Assembly: GCA_964522215.1 (NCBI GenBank)
Contig: CAZFVR010000029.1
Coordinates: 1-19,830 of the forward strand
Direction of reading: 5' to 3'
DNA length: 19,830 nucleotides
From: CAG-390 sp964522215
GTDB lineage: Bacteria > Bacillota > Clostridia > Oscillospirales > CAG-272
Shown piece after piece: positions 1 to 7,795 of the stretch; position 1 is the first letter of the stretch; every line of letters begins with the position of its first letter. Both the position numbers and the translations under genes were made by a program. Under the pieces are notes generated by a model. That model worked only from the letters and a program-made list of their open reading frames with translations. It did not search any database and had not been told where the DNA came from.

Positions 1-65
1 TAAAAAGCCTCCCTTGTGTAAAGGGAGGTGTCACGCGAAAGCGTGACGGAGGGATCGTTCAAACG
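1..65. repeat. REP/MITE-like intergenic hairpin element
   Basis: Three consecutive small hairpins are packed into 65 bases. The first is CCTCCCTT (8-15) with AAGGGAGG (21-28). The second is GTCACGC (30-36) with GCGTGAC (41-47), closed by a GAAA tetraloop. The third is CGTT/AACG near 57-65. The sequence resembles short intergenic repeats I associate with gut Clostridia genomes, but only this copy is in the window, so calling it dispersed rests on recall. The left edge may continue beyond the window. Confidence 0.5.
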
Positions 66-157
66 ACCGGGGTATTCTTTTGAATGATAAGCGAAAACAT
101 GCGGGGAAGGGCTTTTGAGTCGGGAGCACAGCAAGCATATTTCCACGCGCCTGTTTT

Positions 158-206
158 TATAACGCCCACCCCCGCGCGGCATTGCCGCGCGGGGGTGGGC
201 GTTATA
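158..206 (-). terminator. 23-bp perfect hairpin ending the SGNH operon
   Basis: Bases 158-180 and 184-206 are exact reverse complements with a three-base loop (ATT). The GC-rich stem starts 10 bases after the stop codon of the SGNH gene. On the gene strand it is followed by AAAAACAGG rather than a U-tract, while on the plus strand it is followed by a T-rich stretch (207-222). It may therefore act mainly as an mRNA 3'-end stabiliser for the operon, or stop transcription arriving from the left. The lack of a U-tract on the gene strand lowers confidence in a classical intrinsic terminator. Confidence 0.55.
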
Positions 207-215
207 TTTGATATT

Positions 216-3200
216 TTATTTTGCCGAGCCGATGACGACAGTGCCGTCGGGTGTGACCCAGTAGGGCAGGAGCTCGGCGGTGGGATCTGCCTCCGCGGCA
301 GAGAGATAGCCGCTCATTATGCGGGCATCCTTATCAAGGTCACGGCCAAAGATGGTGCGCGCGCTCATCAGCATAAAGCGTGAGGTGAGCAAGCGACACG
401 CAACGCGCTCGCCGCCAATGATAAATCCGCATTCTGCCACGCCCTCGGGCGGCACGGCCGCAGCAAAGCTTACGCCGATCGTGCGGCGGAAGAGCTTATG
501 CTCGATGCGATAAAGGCTGAGATAATTACCGCTGACGTATTTTGCGTAGAGGGTGAGATCCCCATCCACCTCCGAAAGCTCGGCGGGAGTGGTAAACGCG
601 GCATCAAGATACCAGCCGGCAAAAACGCGGCCCTCGGTTTTTGTGTATTCCACCTTGCCGCGCAGGTCGCCGCGCTCGGCGGTGACGGTGCGGGTAGTAT
701 CGCCCTCGATAAGTGTCAGGCGCACGCCGAGCGAGCCCTCTCCGTCATAGACAGCGCGAGAGGTGAGCGCACAGCTTGCGGGCGCGTTGGCATCCTCCGG
801 TGCGCACTCAGAGCCGTGTGCATCCTCGCTTGAATCAAGCTTTGTGCCGCTTGCGGGATAGCCTACCGTGCGTGTGGCGGTGCCGGTAACGATCATGCCG
901 TCACGCGTGATCCAGTAGGGCAGGAACTCGACATCATTGCCCTCTTTCATTGCCGCCAAGCGTTCCGCGCTCAAGTGATACATGGCAACATACCCGCCGC
1001 GGGAAAGCTCGGCATTGATATCGCTCTGTGTGGCGACATTGCCCGCCTCGTTTATGTAGAGGCGCTGATAGATAGCGCCACTGCGGCGAATGTTGACCAG
1101 CTCCCATACCACATTGCCCTCGACCTCGCAAAGCTCACCATCGATCATAAAGCCGACCGACTTAAAATCAACGCTCGGCACGCCGGAGAGCAGATAAACA
1201 TCAACTATAGTTTTGCTGTTATCCCACACCACAAGGTTTTTGGGCGCAAGATAGCTGCCGGGCAGCTCCGAGAGGTAATAGGTCGCGCCCGCCACAGGAG
1301 TAAACTCCATTGCGTTGCCCTCGCCAAAATCGGCAGGTGTGGTCATTGCGGCATCCGCAAATGTGCCGCCGTAAAGATAGCCGGCACTGACCAGCGCGGT
1401 CATATCCGCGCCGGGGAGTGCAGGGTAGGTCGCACTCTCGCCGCCCGACTTTACAACGGTAAAGCTGCCGGCGGTGTTTGTAACTGTGGTGGTGACGGTC
1501 ATGGAATAACCTGTGCCGTCCGCCTCGACCCAGCTAAAGGTCCATGTAAGGCGCGCCGTGCCAAAGCCGCCGCCAAGCTTTACGCACTCGGAGGAGATGT
1601 CGTAATAGGCGACCGAGCTGTTATCCGATGAGCAGGCAATGCCCAGCCCGCCGCCGTAGGCGTAGCCGCTGTAGAGGAGAGACGCGAGCCTTGCCGTGCC
1701 GTTGAGAGTCAGCTCGGTGCGGTTGTACGCCGCCGCGTTTGTGATGGTTGCGGTGTTGTTTAAAAGATCATCCTCAAGCACAAAGCCCACGGGGACTATC
1801 GCGCCCGCCGCGCCGGACTGCAGGGTAACGGCCGCGCTTTCGGCATTTGCGCTCACGCAGGTGACAACGTTATCCACCGCGCTGAAATATGTAAGCGCCT
1901 GCGCCGCACCGGGATCTGAGATCGCCTCGGCACGGTAACCTTTTTGGCTGTTGTATACCAAAAATTTATGGTCGGTGGAGCTTGCGCCAAAGTGCAGGCT
2001 CATCTCCCAAGGATCGCTCGAGATCACGGTAGAGGTGGTATTGAATGTAAACTTGGTGCCTTTTGTTGCATCGCCAAAAGAATATTCAAGCTTCGGGCGG
2101 TCGCTTATCCAGGTCACATCGAATGTAGAACCGCCGCCGAATTGGTAGGAAAGATACTTCCCTGCCGCATTAGTCCAGTAGATGCGCGTGCCGTAGCCGT
2201 AGCGGGTAAGCACTGCGGCGGAGAGCGCATCCGTCACCAAAATATACGGCGCGGCGGCTGTACCGCGGCGAACTGTTGCAGGAATGGCACCGCCCTCGGC
2301 CACCAGATATGCCGAACTTGCCTGCCCTGCCAGATCCTTTGCGGCAAGAGCGGAGCTGTTTGCAACTATCCACCTGCCGTTGAGCGGCATGGCATTGGCG
2401 GCCACCCAAATATTTTTGACCGCGGCAGTATTCGCCCCGTTTGCGGCGGCAGGCGTGCCGAACCATGCGGGATCGATCAGCTCTGCCTCTGCCTGCATGC
2501 CTGCGGGCGAGGGGTGGATCTTATCGGTGGTGTAGGCATCGGCCAGCGCGCCGCATGCAAAAAGAGTGCCGCCTACCGTCACGTCAGTACCGACTGCGGC
2601 GGAAAAAGGAACATACTTTTTAAATCTTGCGCTGTTTGCGGCCAGCCATGCGTTGACCGCCTCGCGGATGTCATTTGCCCCCTTGGCATTTGCCTCCGTC
2701 CAGTCAACACTGCCGCCCGTGCGCTCGTAGCCGATAAAGGGATTGATATCCGAGATATAAAGCTCGATCCCCGCCGCATCAGCTTGCGCAATAATATTTT
2801 CGTAACCGTCAATGATATCCTGCGCGGTGGGTGTAAAGCCGCTCGGGCGGGTGGCGGAGCCGTTAAAATACTCGGCGAGATCCGGCAGCATCGGGTGCAG
2901 GATATCGTTGACGCCGACCTTTACAAACGCGGCGCGCACACCCGCAACGCCCACAACGTCATAGGCAAAGCGTGTGGTAAAGGCCTCGCCCTCAAGCGGG
3001 CCCTGTACCGCGCCCGCGCCATCCTGGAGCAGCTCGTTGCCCTTGATGGCGGAGGAGACGACCGAAACATTATAGATACCCGCGCGGCGCAGGTCAGCCT
3101 GCACCATTTCGGTTATCGAGTTTGTAATTGTGGAATCCCCCGCAAAAACAAGCGCGTATGCGCCTGCGGGAGCATCAACATCCAGCTCCTCAACAAGCGG

Positions 3201-3857
3201 CAGGAGGTTGTAGTCACCCTCGCCGTCATTTTCCGAGACGAGGTGACCTGTTGTGCCAAAGGATGCGGATGCGCGGGAATCGCCGCCCTCGATCCAGCCC
3301 GATCCGCCCGTCAGTGCAAAATCGCGCAGGTGAGTCGCGGTGGAATGATTGCAATAGATATTGATCATCAGGGATGTTCCCGCAGGGACGGCCGAGCCAA
3401 GGGTAAAATACACCGTTTCCGTTCCGCCTTTTTGTATGGTAAAGGAGGAAGCGCCCGCCGCAGTTGCCGCATTCACGCGGGTGGAATTATCCTGCGAGTG
3501 GATCATGCCACTGCCCTGCAGTGCAACGCTCACGCCGCCAACACTTATATCCCCCGTGCCAAAACGGTTGGAAAGCTTAAGTCTAAAGCTCTGCCCACCA
3601 AGTGCCGTGGTAAGCTGAACGCGGAAAGTCCCCGAGCCGGTGAGGGTCAGGAGCCTGATACCACTGATGGCTTTTTGGGCCTGCTCGCCGCTGCCGTCGG
3701 TTATGCTGCCGTGCCATGCGGCCACCCAGTTTGCGGACGTGCTTTGCATTTGCGTGCTCGCACTTGCCGCGGCAGTTGCCGCGGGTATCGAGAACGCCGA
3801 CAAAAGCATTGAAAAAAGGACAGTAAGGGATACAAGATGCTTTACTTTGTGTTTCAT
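216..3857 (-). CDS. Secreted multidomain SGNH/GDSL-family hydrolase with C-terminal wall-repeat module
   Basis: 1213 residues from an ATG preceded by GGAG at 8-9 bases. A start 19 codons upstream is open but would place extra residues before a clean Sec signal peptide (residues 1-30, KHK then a hydrophobic core, cut near ATAA). Residues 40-200 form a beta-rich domain (ANWVAAWHGS, FRLKLSNRFG) typical of the N-terminal part of secreted SGNH esterases. The hydrolase domain spans about 232-465: GDS (240-242, nucleophile Ser242), VGVND (314-318) and DKIH (445-448, catalytic Asp/His). Substrate is unknown; relatives deacylate esters such as acetylated carbohydrates. Residues 470-800 are beta-rich and unassigned. 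Residues 820-1000 are homologous to the VWA protein at 5264-7795, followed by a Listeria/Bacteroides-type repeat (FAGWYLDAAF...LYAKYV, about 1078-1108) and a second shorter copy of the YWVTPDG motif at the C terminus. No LPXTG or membrane anchor is visible. It is the last gene of the operon, after PqqD. Confidence 0.85.
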   Translation of the reverse strand: MKHKVKHLVSLTVLFSMLLSAFSIPAATAAASASTQMQSTSANWVAAWHGSITDGSGEQAQKAISGIRLLTLTGSGTFRVQLTTALGGQSFRLKLSNRFGTGDISVGGVSVALQGSGMIHSQDNSTRVNAATAAGASSFTIQKGGTETVYFTLGSAVPAGTSLMINIYCNHSTATHLRDFALTGGSGWIEGGDSRASASFGTTGHLVSENDGEGDYNLLPLVEELDVDAPAGAYALVFAGDSTITNSITEMVQADLRRAGIYNVSVVSSAIKGNELLQDGAGAVQGPLEGEAFTTRFAYDVVGVAGVRAAFVKVGVNDILHPMLPDLAEYFNGSATRPSGFTPTAQDIIDGYENIIAQADAAGIELYISDINPFIGYERTGGSVDWTEANAKGANDIREAVNAWLAANSARFKKYVPFSAAVGTDVTVGGTLFACGALADAYTTDKIHPSPAGMQAEAELIDPAWFGTPAAANGANTAAVKNIWVAANAMPLNGRWIVANSSALAAKDLAGQASSAYLVAEGGAIPATVRRGTAAAPYILVTDALSAAVLTRYGYGTRIYWTNAAGKYLSYQFGGGSTFDVTWISDRPKLEYSFGDATKGTKFTFNTTSTVISSDPWEMSLHFGASSTDHKFLVYNSQKGYRAEAISDPGAAQALTYFSAVDNVVTCVSANAESAAVTLQSGAAGAIVPVGFVLEDDLLNNTATITNAAAYNRTELTLNGTARLASLLYSGYAYGGGLGIACSSDNSSVAYYDISSECVKLGGGFGTARLTWTFSWVEADGTGYSMTVTTTVTNTAGSFTVVKSGGESATYPALPGADMTALVSAGYLYGGTFADAAMTTPADFGEGNAMEFTPVAGATYYLSELPGSYLAPKNLVVWDNSKTIVDVYLLSGVPSVDFKSVGFMIDGELCEVEGNVVWELVNIRRSGAIYQRLYINEAGNVATQSDINAELSRGGYVAMYHLSAERLAAMKEGNDVEFLPYWITRDGMIVTGTATRTVGYPASGTKLDSSEDAHGSECAPEDANAPASCALTSRAVYDGEGSLGVRLTLIEGDTTRTVTAERGDLRGKVEYTKTEGRVFAGWYLDAAFTTPAELSEVDGDLTLYAKYVSGNYLSLYRIEHKLFRRTIGVSFAAAVPPEGVAECGFIIGGERVACRLLTSRFMLMSARTIFGRDLDKDARIMSGYLSAAEADPTAELLPYWVTPDGTVVIGSAK

Positions 3858-3921
3858 TGCGATTTCTCCGTTTGTTGCGGTAGTGGTTTGCGTTTGCGAT
3901 CGGATAGATATCAACTGCCGA

Positions 3922-4203
3922 TCATTCCTTAAGTGTCAAATATCCAGCGCGCTCAAGCATTCGCGCAAAGCGCAAAAAGGCCGCGCGGGCATCCTCTATC
4001 GAGACGTGCTGTTCCTCGGAGGTGCGGCGGCAAAGCTCGTCGCCGTCAAGTCCCGCCTCCATCATTCGCCAAAAATAAACGCCCGCGGCGTTTATGCCGT
4101 TTGTATACGGGACCCGCCCGCGCGCCTCGCCGGTGGCAACGAGCATCGACTCATCGCACACGGTGACCAGTATCACGCCGGGTTGCAATTTGTATTCTAT
4201 CAT
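3922..4203 (-). CDS. PqqD-family peptide-binding (RRE-like) protein
   Basis: 93 residues, the usual PqqD length. PqqD proteins are small winged-helix peptide chaperones (RiPP recognition elements) that hold a leader peptide for a modifying enzyme. The pattern fits: a beta-strand start (KLQPGVILVTV), a central GxNAAGVYFW-like segment matching the family's N-x-x-[GA]-x-x-[IV]-W region (residues about 36-46), then acidic helices and a final ARMLERAGYL segment matching the family's FL..L...G.L ending. Its ATG overlaps the stop of the HprK-like gene by ATGA, so the two are translationally coupled and probably partners. The assignment is from remembered family pattern; identity to characterised PqqD looks low. 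Confidence 0.75.
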   Translation of the reverse strand: MIEYKLQPGVILVTVCDESMLVATGEARGRVPYTNGINAAGVYFWRMMEAGLDGDELCRRTSEEQHVSIEDARAAFLRFARMLERAGYLTLKE

Positions 4204-4913
4204 CCGGATACCTCCTTAAGTATTGCATCGCGGAAGCAGACGGCCGTGGCATCGTCACCGCGGCTCCAAAAGCGGTAGCACGGAACGCTCCGTAAAAGCT
4301 CATCGCAAAGTGCGGCCGCAGTGCGCGCGGTCTCGGCATCCTCTGCCAAAAACAAAAATTGACGGTAGGCCTCCTCGGCGACCGCTCGCGCCTCTGTGCG
4401 CTCGGCATGCGGCTCGCCGCGCTCCAAAAAAATAAGTCCGCCAAGCGGCAGGCTCTCGCGCCTGCCCATGCTCTCCTTGCCGTTCCAAGGCGTGGGATGC
4501 ACCACTATCCGCTCCCCGGCAAACTCAAGCATGGGCTTGTCACCGTTGATGAGGATCAGCTCCTCCCCCATCCGAAGCTTGAGAAGCAGGTAAAGCGTGG
4601 TCTTGCCAACCCCGCTTGGCGCGGTTATGATATACGCGCGCCCGCGATAGCCGATGGCCACGCCGTGAAAGACGGCACGGTGAAGCGGCATCATGGCGCC
4701 GGAAAGCTTGTAGCAGAGCTGCATATGCTCCAAATATTGCGGTGTTGAATCGGGCGGATAGACCTCCCGCGCCTCAAGCAGCTCCTCGCGCGTGATGCGC
4801 ACCGAGAGCTTGGGCGGGCAGTCTGTCTCCCAGCGGCGGTAGAGCGGCATGTAGCTCTCATACATCGGCGACAGCCCAACGGATACCCCCGCTATCATAA
4901 TGCTAATGTTCAT
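4200..4913 (-). CDS. HPr-kinase-like P-loop protein (HprK-related serine kinase family)
   Basis: 237 residues, cytoplasmic, no signal peptide. The P-loop is TAPSGVGKTT (Walker A from A98 to T105, K104 binding phosphate). Then comes LINGDKP (121-127), matching the DDKP acidic motif of HprK-related kinases, then TPWNGKE (141-147), LPLGGLIFLERGEP (155-168) and a C-terminal helical part. This order (APSG.GK[ST], D-DKP, TPW.GK, PL..I.FLERG) is that of HPr kinase/phosphorylase-like proteins found beside PqqD proteins. Relatives in lasso peptide clusters phosphorylate a serine of the precursor. It lacks the N-terminal domain of true HprK, so carbon-catabolite control is unlikely. No clear Shine-Dalgarno precedes the ATG (TTGAGTTTTAAAAA), unlike all neighbours, suggesting weak translation. 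Its likely target, by context, is the 67-residue protein upstream or a secreted protein of the operon. Confidence 0.75.
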   Translation of the reverse strand: MNISIMIAGVSVGLSPMYESYMPLYRRWETDCPPKLSVRITREELLEAREVYPPDSTPQYLEHMQLCYKLSGAMMPLHRAVFHGVAIGYRGRAYIITAPSGVGKTTLYLLLKLRMGEELILINGDKPMLEFAGERIVVHPTPWNGKESMGRRESLPLGGLIFLERGEPHAERTEARAVAEEAYRQFLFLAEDAETARTAAALCDELLRSVPCYRFWSRGDDATAVCFRDAILKEVSG

Positions 4914-4989
4914 TTTTTAAAACTCAATGACTTTTTGCGGCGATCGCCGCAGCGCGAAAAAAGATCCGCTTTTGCCCAAAATGCAAATA

Positions 4990-5029
4990 GAACGAAAGGA
5001 CCGAATCATTTTCATGCTCCGGTCCGTTC
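4990..5029 (-). promoter_or_regulatory. Intercistronic hairpin between small-protein and kinase genes
   Basis: On the gene strand GAAC-GGACCG (5029-5020) pairs with CGGTCC (5003-4998) and GTTC (4993-4990), with a four-base bulge (TTTC). It starts 13 bases after the stop of the 67-residue ORF and is followed by a weak T-rich stretch (TATTTGCATTTT), not a strong U-tract. A leaky attenuator or mRNA processing/stability element here would give many copies of the small protein per copy of the kinase, as is common after RiPP precursor genes. The structure is seen; the role is inferred. Confidence 0.4.
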
Positions 5030-5042
5030 GCCGTTTATTTAA

Positions 5043-5246
5043 TTATTCGTGAACATCAAGTATGTTACCATGATCATCAACGGTAACAGTGCGTCCTCCG
5101 GGGATCGTATAGCTTACGGGAAATCCGCCGTCTCTCATGCTAAACAATGCGATATCACCGCCGGAGGGAATGACTATACTGCCCTGCCCGGCATCAGTTG
5201 CATACTCCGATATTCCGGCATCAAATATATTAAAATTATCGCCCAT
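5043..5246 (-). CDS. 67-residue acidic, cysteine-free small protein; candidate precursor peptide
   Basis: The gene starts 17 bases after the VWA stop codon and has one of the best ribosome binding sites in the window (AAGGAGG, 8 bases before ATG), so it is probably well translated. The product is rich in Gly, Asp, Ser and Thr, has no Cys, no signal peptide and no membrane segment. The first ~37 residues (NFNIFDAGISEYATD then SIVIPSGGDIALF) could act as a leader for the PqqD-like protein. The rest (SMRDGGFPVSY, IPGGRTVTVDDHGN) carries several Ser/Thr. I recognise no family. Gene order (small peptide, HprK-like, PqqD) makes a kinase-modified peptide the leading idea. It could instead be a regulatory or structural partner of the VWA protein. 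Confidence 0.6.
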   Translation of the reverse strand: MGDNFNIFDAGISEYATDAGQGSIVIPSGGDIALFSMRDGGFPVSYTIPGGRTVTVDDHGNILDVHE

Positions 5247-5263
5247 TATTATGCCTCCTTAAC

Positions 5264-7795
5264 TCACTGCCCAACATTTTGGGATCCTGCATCAACATAC
5301 TTGGCATAAAGAGTAACATCATCCCAAATGCTTGTGAGTCTTGCAGGGGTCTTGAGATCTGCATCGGTATACCAACCGGCAAACACCTTGCCCTCGGCAC
5401 CCGCGCAGGTCACGGCAGAGCTGATATCACCGGGCTGCAGCTGCAGCCGGCGACGCTCGCCGTCAACTACTGTAACAGTTATCTCGTCCTTTGCGCTCAT
5501 GCGGTAGTATGCCGCCGCATTGAGTGCCGCAGGCTCGGTCGCATTATAGGGAGCTGCAACCGCGCCGCTTGCGGCATCGGTAGCCGAAACGAGATCACGC
5601 TGTGTCTTGGTGGGATCGTAGGTGCAGGTCCTGGTCTTAGTACCGCACACAAGAATGCCATCAAGTGTTACCCAATAGGGTGTAAACACGGTGGGAACAT
5701 CCTTGTTGAGTTCCACCTCGTTCATCATAATGTAGGAGTCAACTGCAAAGGGCAGGTTTGCGGAATTTTGGATAACTCCATTTACCGCATAGAGCCAGCT
5801 GTTGTGCTCGGCTACATTATTTTTCATCTTCATCACGTCAACGGTCCGGTAAACGCTGCTGACCTCTGTATATGCATTGCCAACAACAAAACCTACAGAA
5901 GTGTAGAATGCAGGATCATCGATAGTGGAAAGAAGATAGAAAGCGTGAAGTGCGCCGACATTGTTCCACACAATGGTGTTCTTGGGAGCAAGATAAACAT
6001 CGCTTACCTCGCGGAGGTAATAAACGCTCTTATCGGCGGGAGCGAACGCTGTGGGGTCAGATGCCAAAGCGGTATCGGCGCCAAATGCTTCGCTTGTAAA
6101 GGTACCGCCGTAGAGGTAACCTGCGGCAACCTGCTCGGTAAAGTTGACCTTACCCTCTGTCAGCGAGTGCAGGGGGATGCTCTCCTCGCTGTCATCACTG
6201 CTGTGAACTATGGTAAAGTAAGGAATATAGCATGTAGGTGTGGGGAACGGCTGAAGCATATTGCCGTCCGCCGATTCGTAAAGACCCGAGCCTGCGGCGT
6301 TGGTCACGGTATCGCCCCATGCCGTGCTTGCGGGATCAACATCGATATCGATCACGATAACGAGCTTTTTGCCGCGGTAGGTAACATTGCTGCCCTCGGT
6401 GTGTGTGCCCACCCAGTTATCCGAGAAATCAAAGCCGGTAACGGTTATGCTCTTGCCCTCAACGGTAAAGTTGGTAAAATCGGCATCCTTTGCCCATGTG
6501 TACTCGCCATCGGTCATACCGGTGCATTTCCATGTTTCAACGGTCACCTTTCCGCCCGCGGGAATCAGGAAATGATCACCGATTATATCCTTGATAACGG
6601 TAGTCTCGGTAAGTGTTTTGGTAGTCGCACCGCCGGTCTCCTTGCTGATAGCCCTGAAGATCTCGGTAAGGCCCGTGCTCGTAGCAGCCGTTTGGTAGTA
6701 ACGCTGTATCTCGTTAGGTGTGCCGGGGGTGTCAAGATCTACGGCCTCGGGATAGTTGGAGGATACATAGTTCATGTATTTATCCATATCGGAGTCCGTT
6801 GCGGGGTCGTCTTCCCAACAACCTATGGTGTATACAAGTGTTCCGTCATTTTTCATTGCCTTACTTGTGGCAATGGCAGAGTTGGCAACCGTGGAGTTAA
6901 AACCATTATGATGGTTAGGCTCGCCATCGGTAAGCATTATAACAACTTTATTTTCGCTTGTTGATTTATCAAGCACGGCTTTTGCATGCGCCAGACCGTA
7001 ATCGGCACTGGTTGCGCCTGCTGCTATAAGCGACTCAACGGTCGATTTTAACGATTCGGCATTTCCGCTTACAGTTGTAAGCTCGGTCACTATCTGCGAA
7101 TAGTTGCGGGTCTCCCCATCGGTTACATACGTGTCGTTTCCGACAGTGTCTGTTGTATTACCTGCAAACTTTATTATTGAGATCTTGCTTTCCGGCGCTT
7201 CATCGTTGGTCTCGTCTATAAAACGCTTTACGGCCATTTTCAGCGCGTCGAGCTTGGTGGTACGAATACTCTTTATTTGATAAACGTTTGATCCGATCTC
7301 GGTCCAACCCGCATTGGTCACCTTTTTATAGTATTCCCAATAAGACTTTTCGCTATTATATCTTAGCTCATATTTGCCAAATTCTATGCCCCAAATTGGC
7401 ACACCAAAGCTGGCTGTGTATATACCCTCAGCACCGCCGTACACAGTGTCAAGCTTGCTAAGATCATCGTATCCGTTAGCAACCTCGATCTCCTCAGTCA
7501 TCGACCCCGATACATCAAGCACGAGTGCGATATCGGCAGGCTCGGTGGTGAGCACTGTCTGTGACTCGCCTGTTACGTAGGCCTCAAGCTTGAGCTGCTT
7601 TGTAGTCGCATCATAGACCTTGGAAAGCTCCAGACCCTCGACCGTTGTGTTTGTTTCAGAACCACCGGTCGGCGTAACGTCACCGGACCGGGGTGCCACA
7701 GCTGATTCGGCGTCTGCAAACGCAGGCATAACAAAGGTCGCCGCGATCATAACGGCCGCGAGAAGTAGTGACAAAATGCGTTTTGTTTGTTTCAT
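5264..7795 (-). CDS. Secreted von Willebrand factor A domain protein
   Basis: 843 residues; ATG preceded by AAAGGAGG. A signal peptide is clear (MKQTKR, hydrophobic core, cut near AFADA at 25-29). The VWA domain runs about 85-385: IALVLDVSGSMT supplies the DxSxS metal-ion-dependent adhesion site (D94, S96, S98), and MLTDGEPN (287-294) the later TDGEP motif. VWA domains with an intact MIDAS bind protein ligands and are common in pilus-tip adhesins of Clostridia. Residues 395-530 form a beta-rich domain of the kind next to VWA in such adhesins. Residues 555-735 (YLYGGTF, YLAPKNTIVW, PYWVTLDG) and the FAGWY...LYAKYV repeat (about 805-833) are homologous to the SGNH protein in this operon. No LPXTG, transmembrane anchor or SLH motif is visible; the chain ends 10 residues after the repeat. 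First gene of the operon. Confidence 0.88.
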   Translation of the reverse strand: MKQTKRILSLLLAAVMIAATFVMPAFADAESAVAPRSGDVTPTGGSETNTTVEGLELSKVYDATTKQLKLEAYVTGESQTVLTTEPADIALVLDVSGSMTEEIEVANGYDDLSKLDTVYGGAEGIYTASFGVPIWGIEFGKYELRYNSEKSYWEYYKKVTNAGWTEIGSNVYQIKSIRTTKLDALKMAVKRFIDETNDEAPESKISIIKFAGNTTDTVGNDTYVTDGETRNYSQIVTELTTVSGNAESLKSTVESLIAAGATSADYGLAHAKAVLDKSTSENKVVIMLTDGEPNHHNGFNSTVANSAIATSKAMKNDGTLVYTIGCWEDDPATDSDMDKYMNYVSSNYPEAVDLDTPGTPNEIQRYYQTAATSTGLTEIFRAISKETGGATTKTLTETTVIKDIIGDHFLIPAGGKVTVETWKCTGMTDGEYTWAKDADFTNFTVEGKSITVTGFDFSDNWVGTHTEGSNVTYRGKKLVIVIDIDVDPASTAWGDTVTNAAGSGLYESADGNMLQPFPTPTCYIPYFTIVHSSDDSEESIPLHSLTEGKVNFTEQVAAGYLYGGTFTSEAFGADTALASDPTAFAPADKSVYYLREVSDVYLAPKNTIVWNNVGALHAFYLLSTIDDPAFYTSVGFVVGNAYTEVSSVYRTVDVMKMKNNVAEHNSWLYAVNGVIQNSANLPFAVDSYIMMNEVELNKDVPTVFTPYWVTLDGILVCGTKTRTCTYDPTKTQRDLVSATDAASGAVAAPYNATEPAALNAAAYYRMSAKDEITVTVVDGERRRLQLQPGDISSAVTCAGAEGKVFAGWYTDADLKTPARLTSIWDDVTLYAKYVDAGSQNVGQ

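Noticed and set aside
1944..3812. 622-codon plus-strand open frame opposite the SGNH gene
   Set aside because: It lies wholly antisense to a gene with clear signal peptide, GDS/GxND/DxxH motifs and ribosome binding site; its translation is Cys/Arg/His-rich with no recognisable domain. It is a by-product of GC-rich codon choice.
4200..4913. Genuine HPr kinase/phosphorylase (carbon catabolite control)
   Set aside because: It lacks the N-terminal domain and classical GDSGVGKSE P-loop of HprK and sits coupled to PqqD, which fits the HprK-related peptide-system family.
4929..4955. Intrinsic terminator at the GCGGCGATCGCCGC palindrome
   Set aside because: On the transcribed strand it is followed by A residues, not U, so it lacks the terminator signature.
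5279..6964. 561-codon plus-strand open frame opposite the VWA gene
   Set aside because: Antisense shadow; the minus strand carries intact MIDAS motifs and signal peptide.
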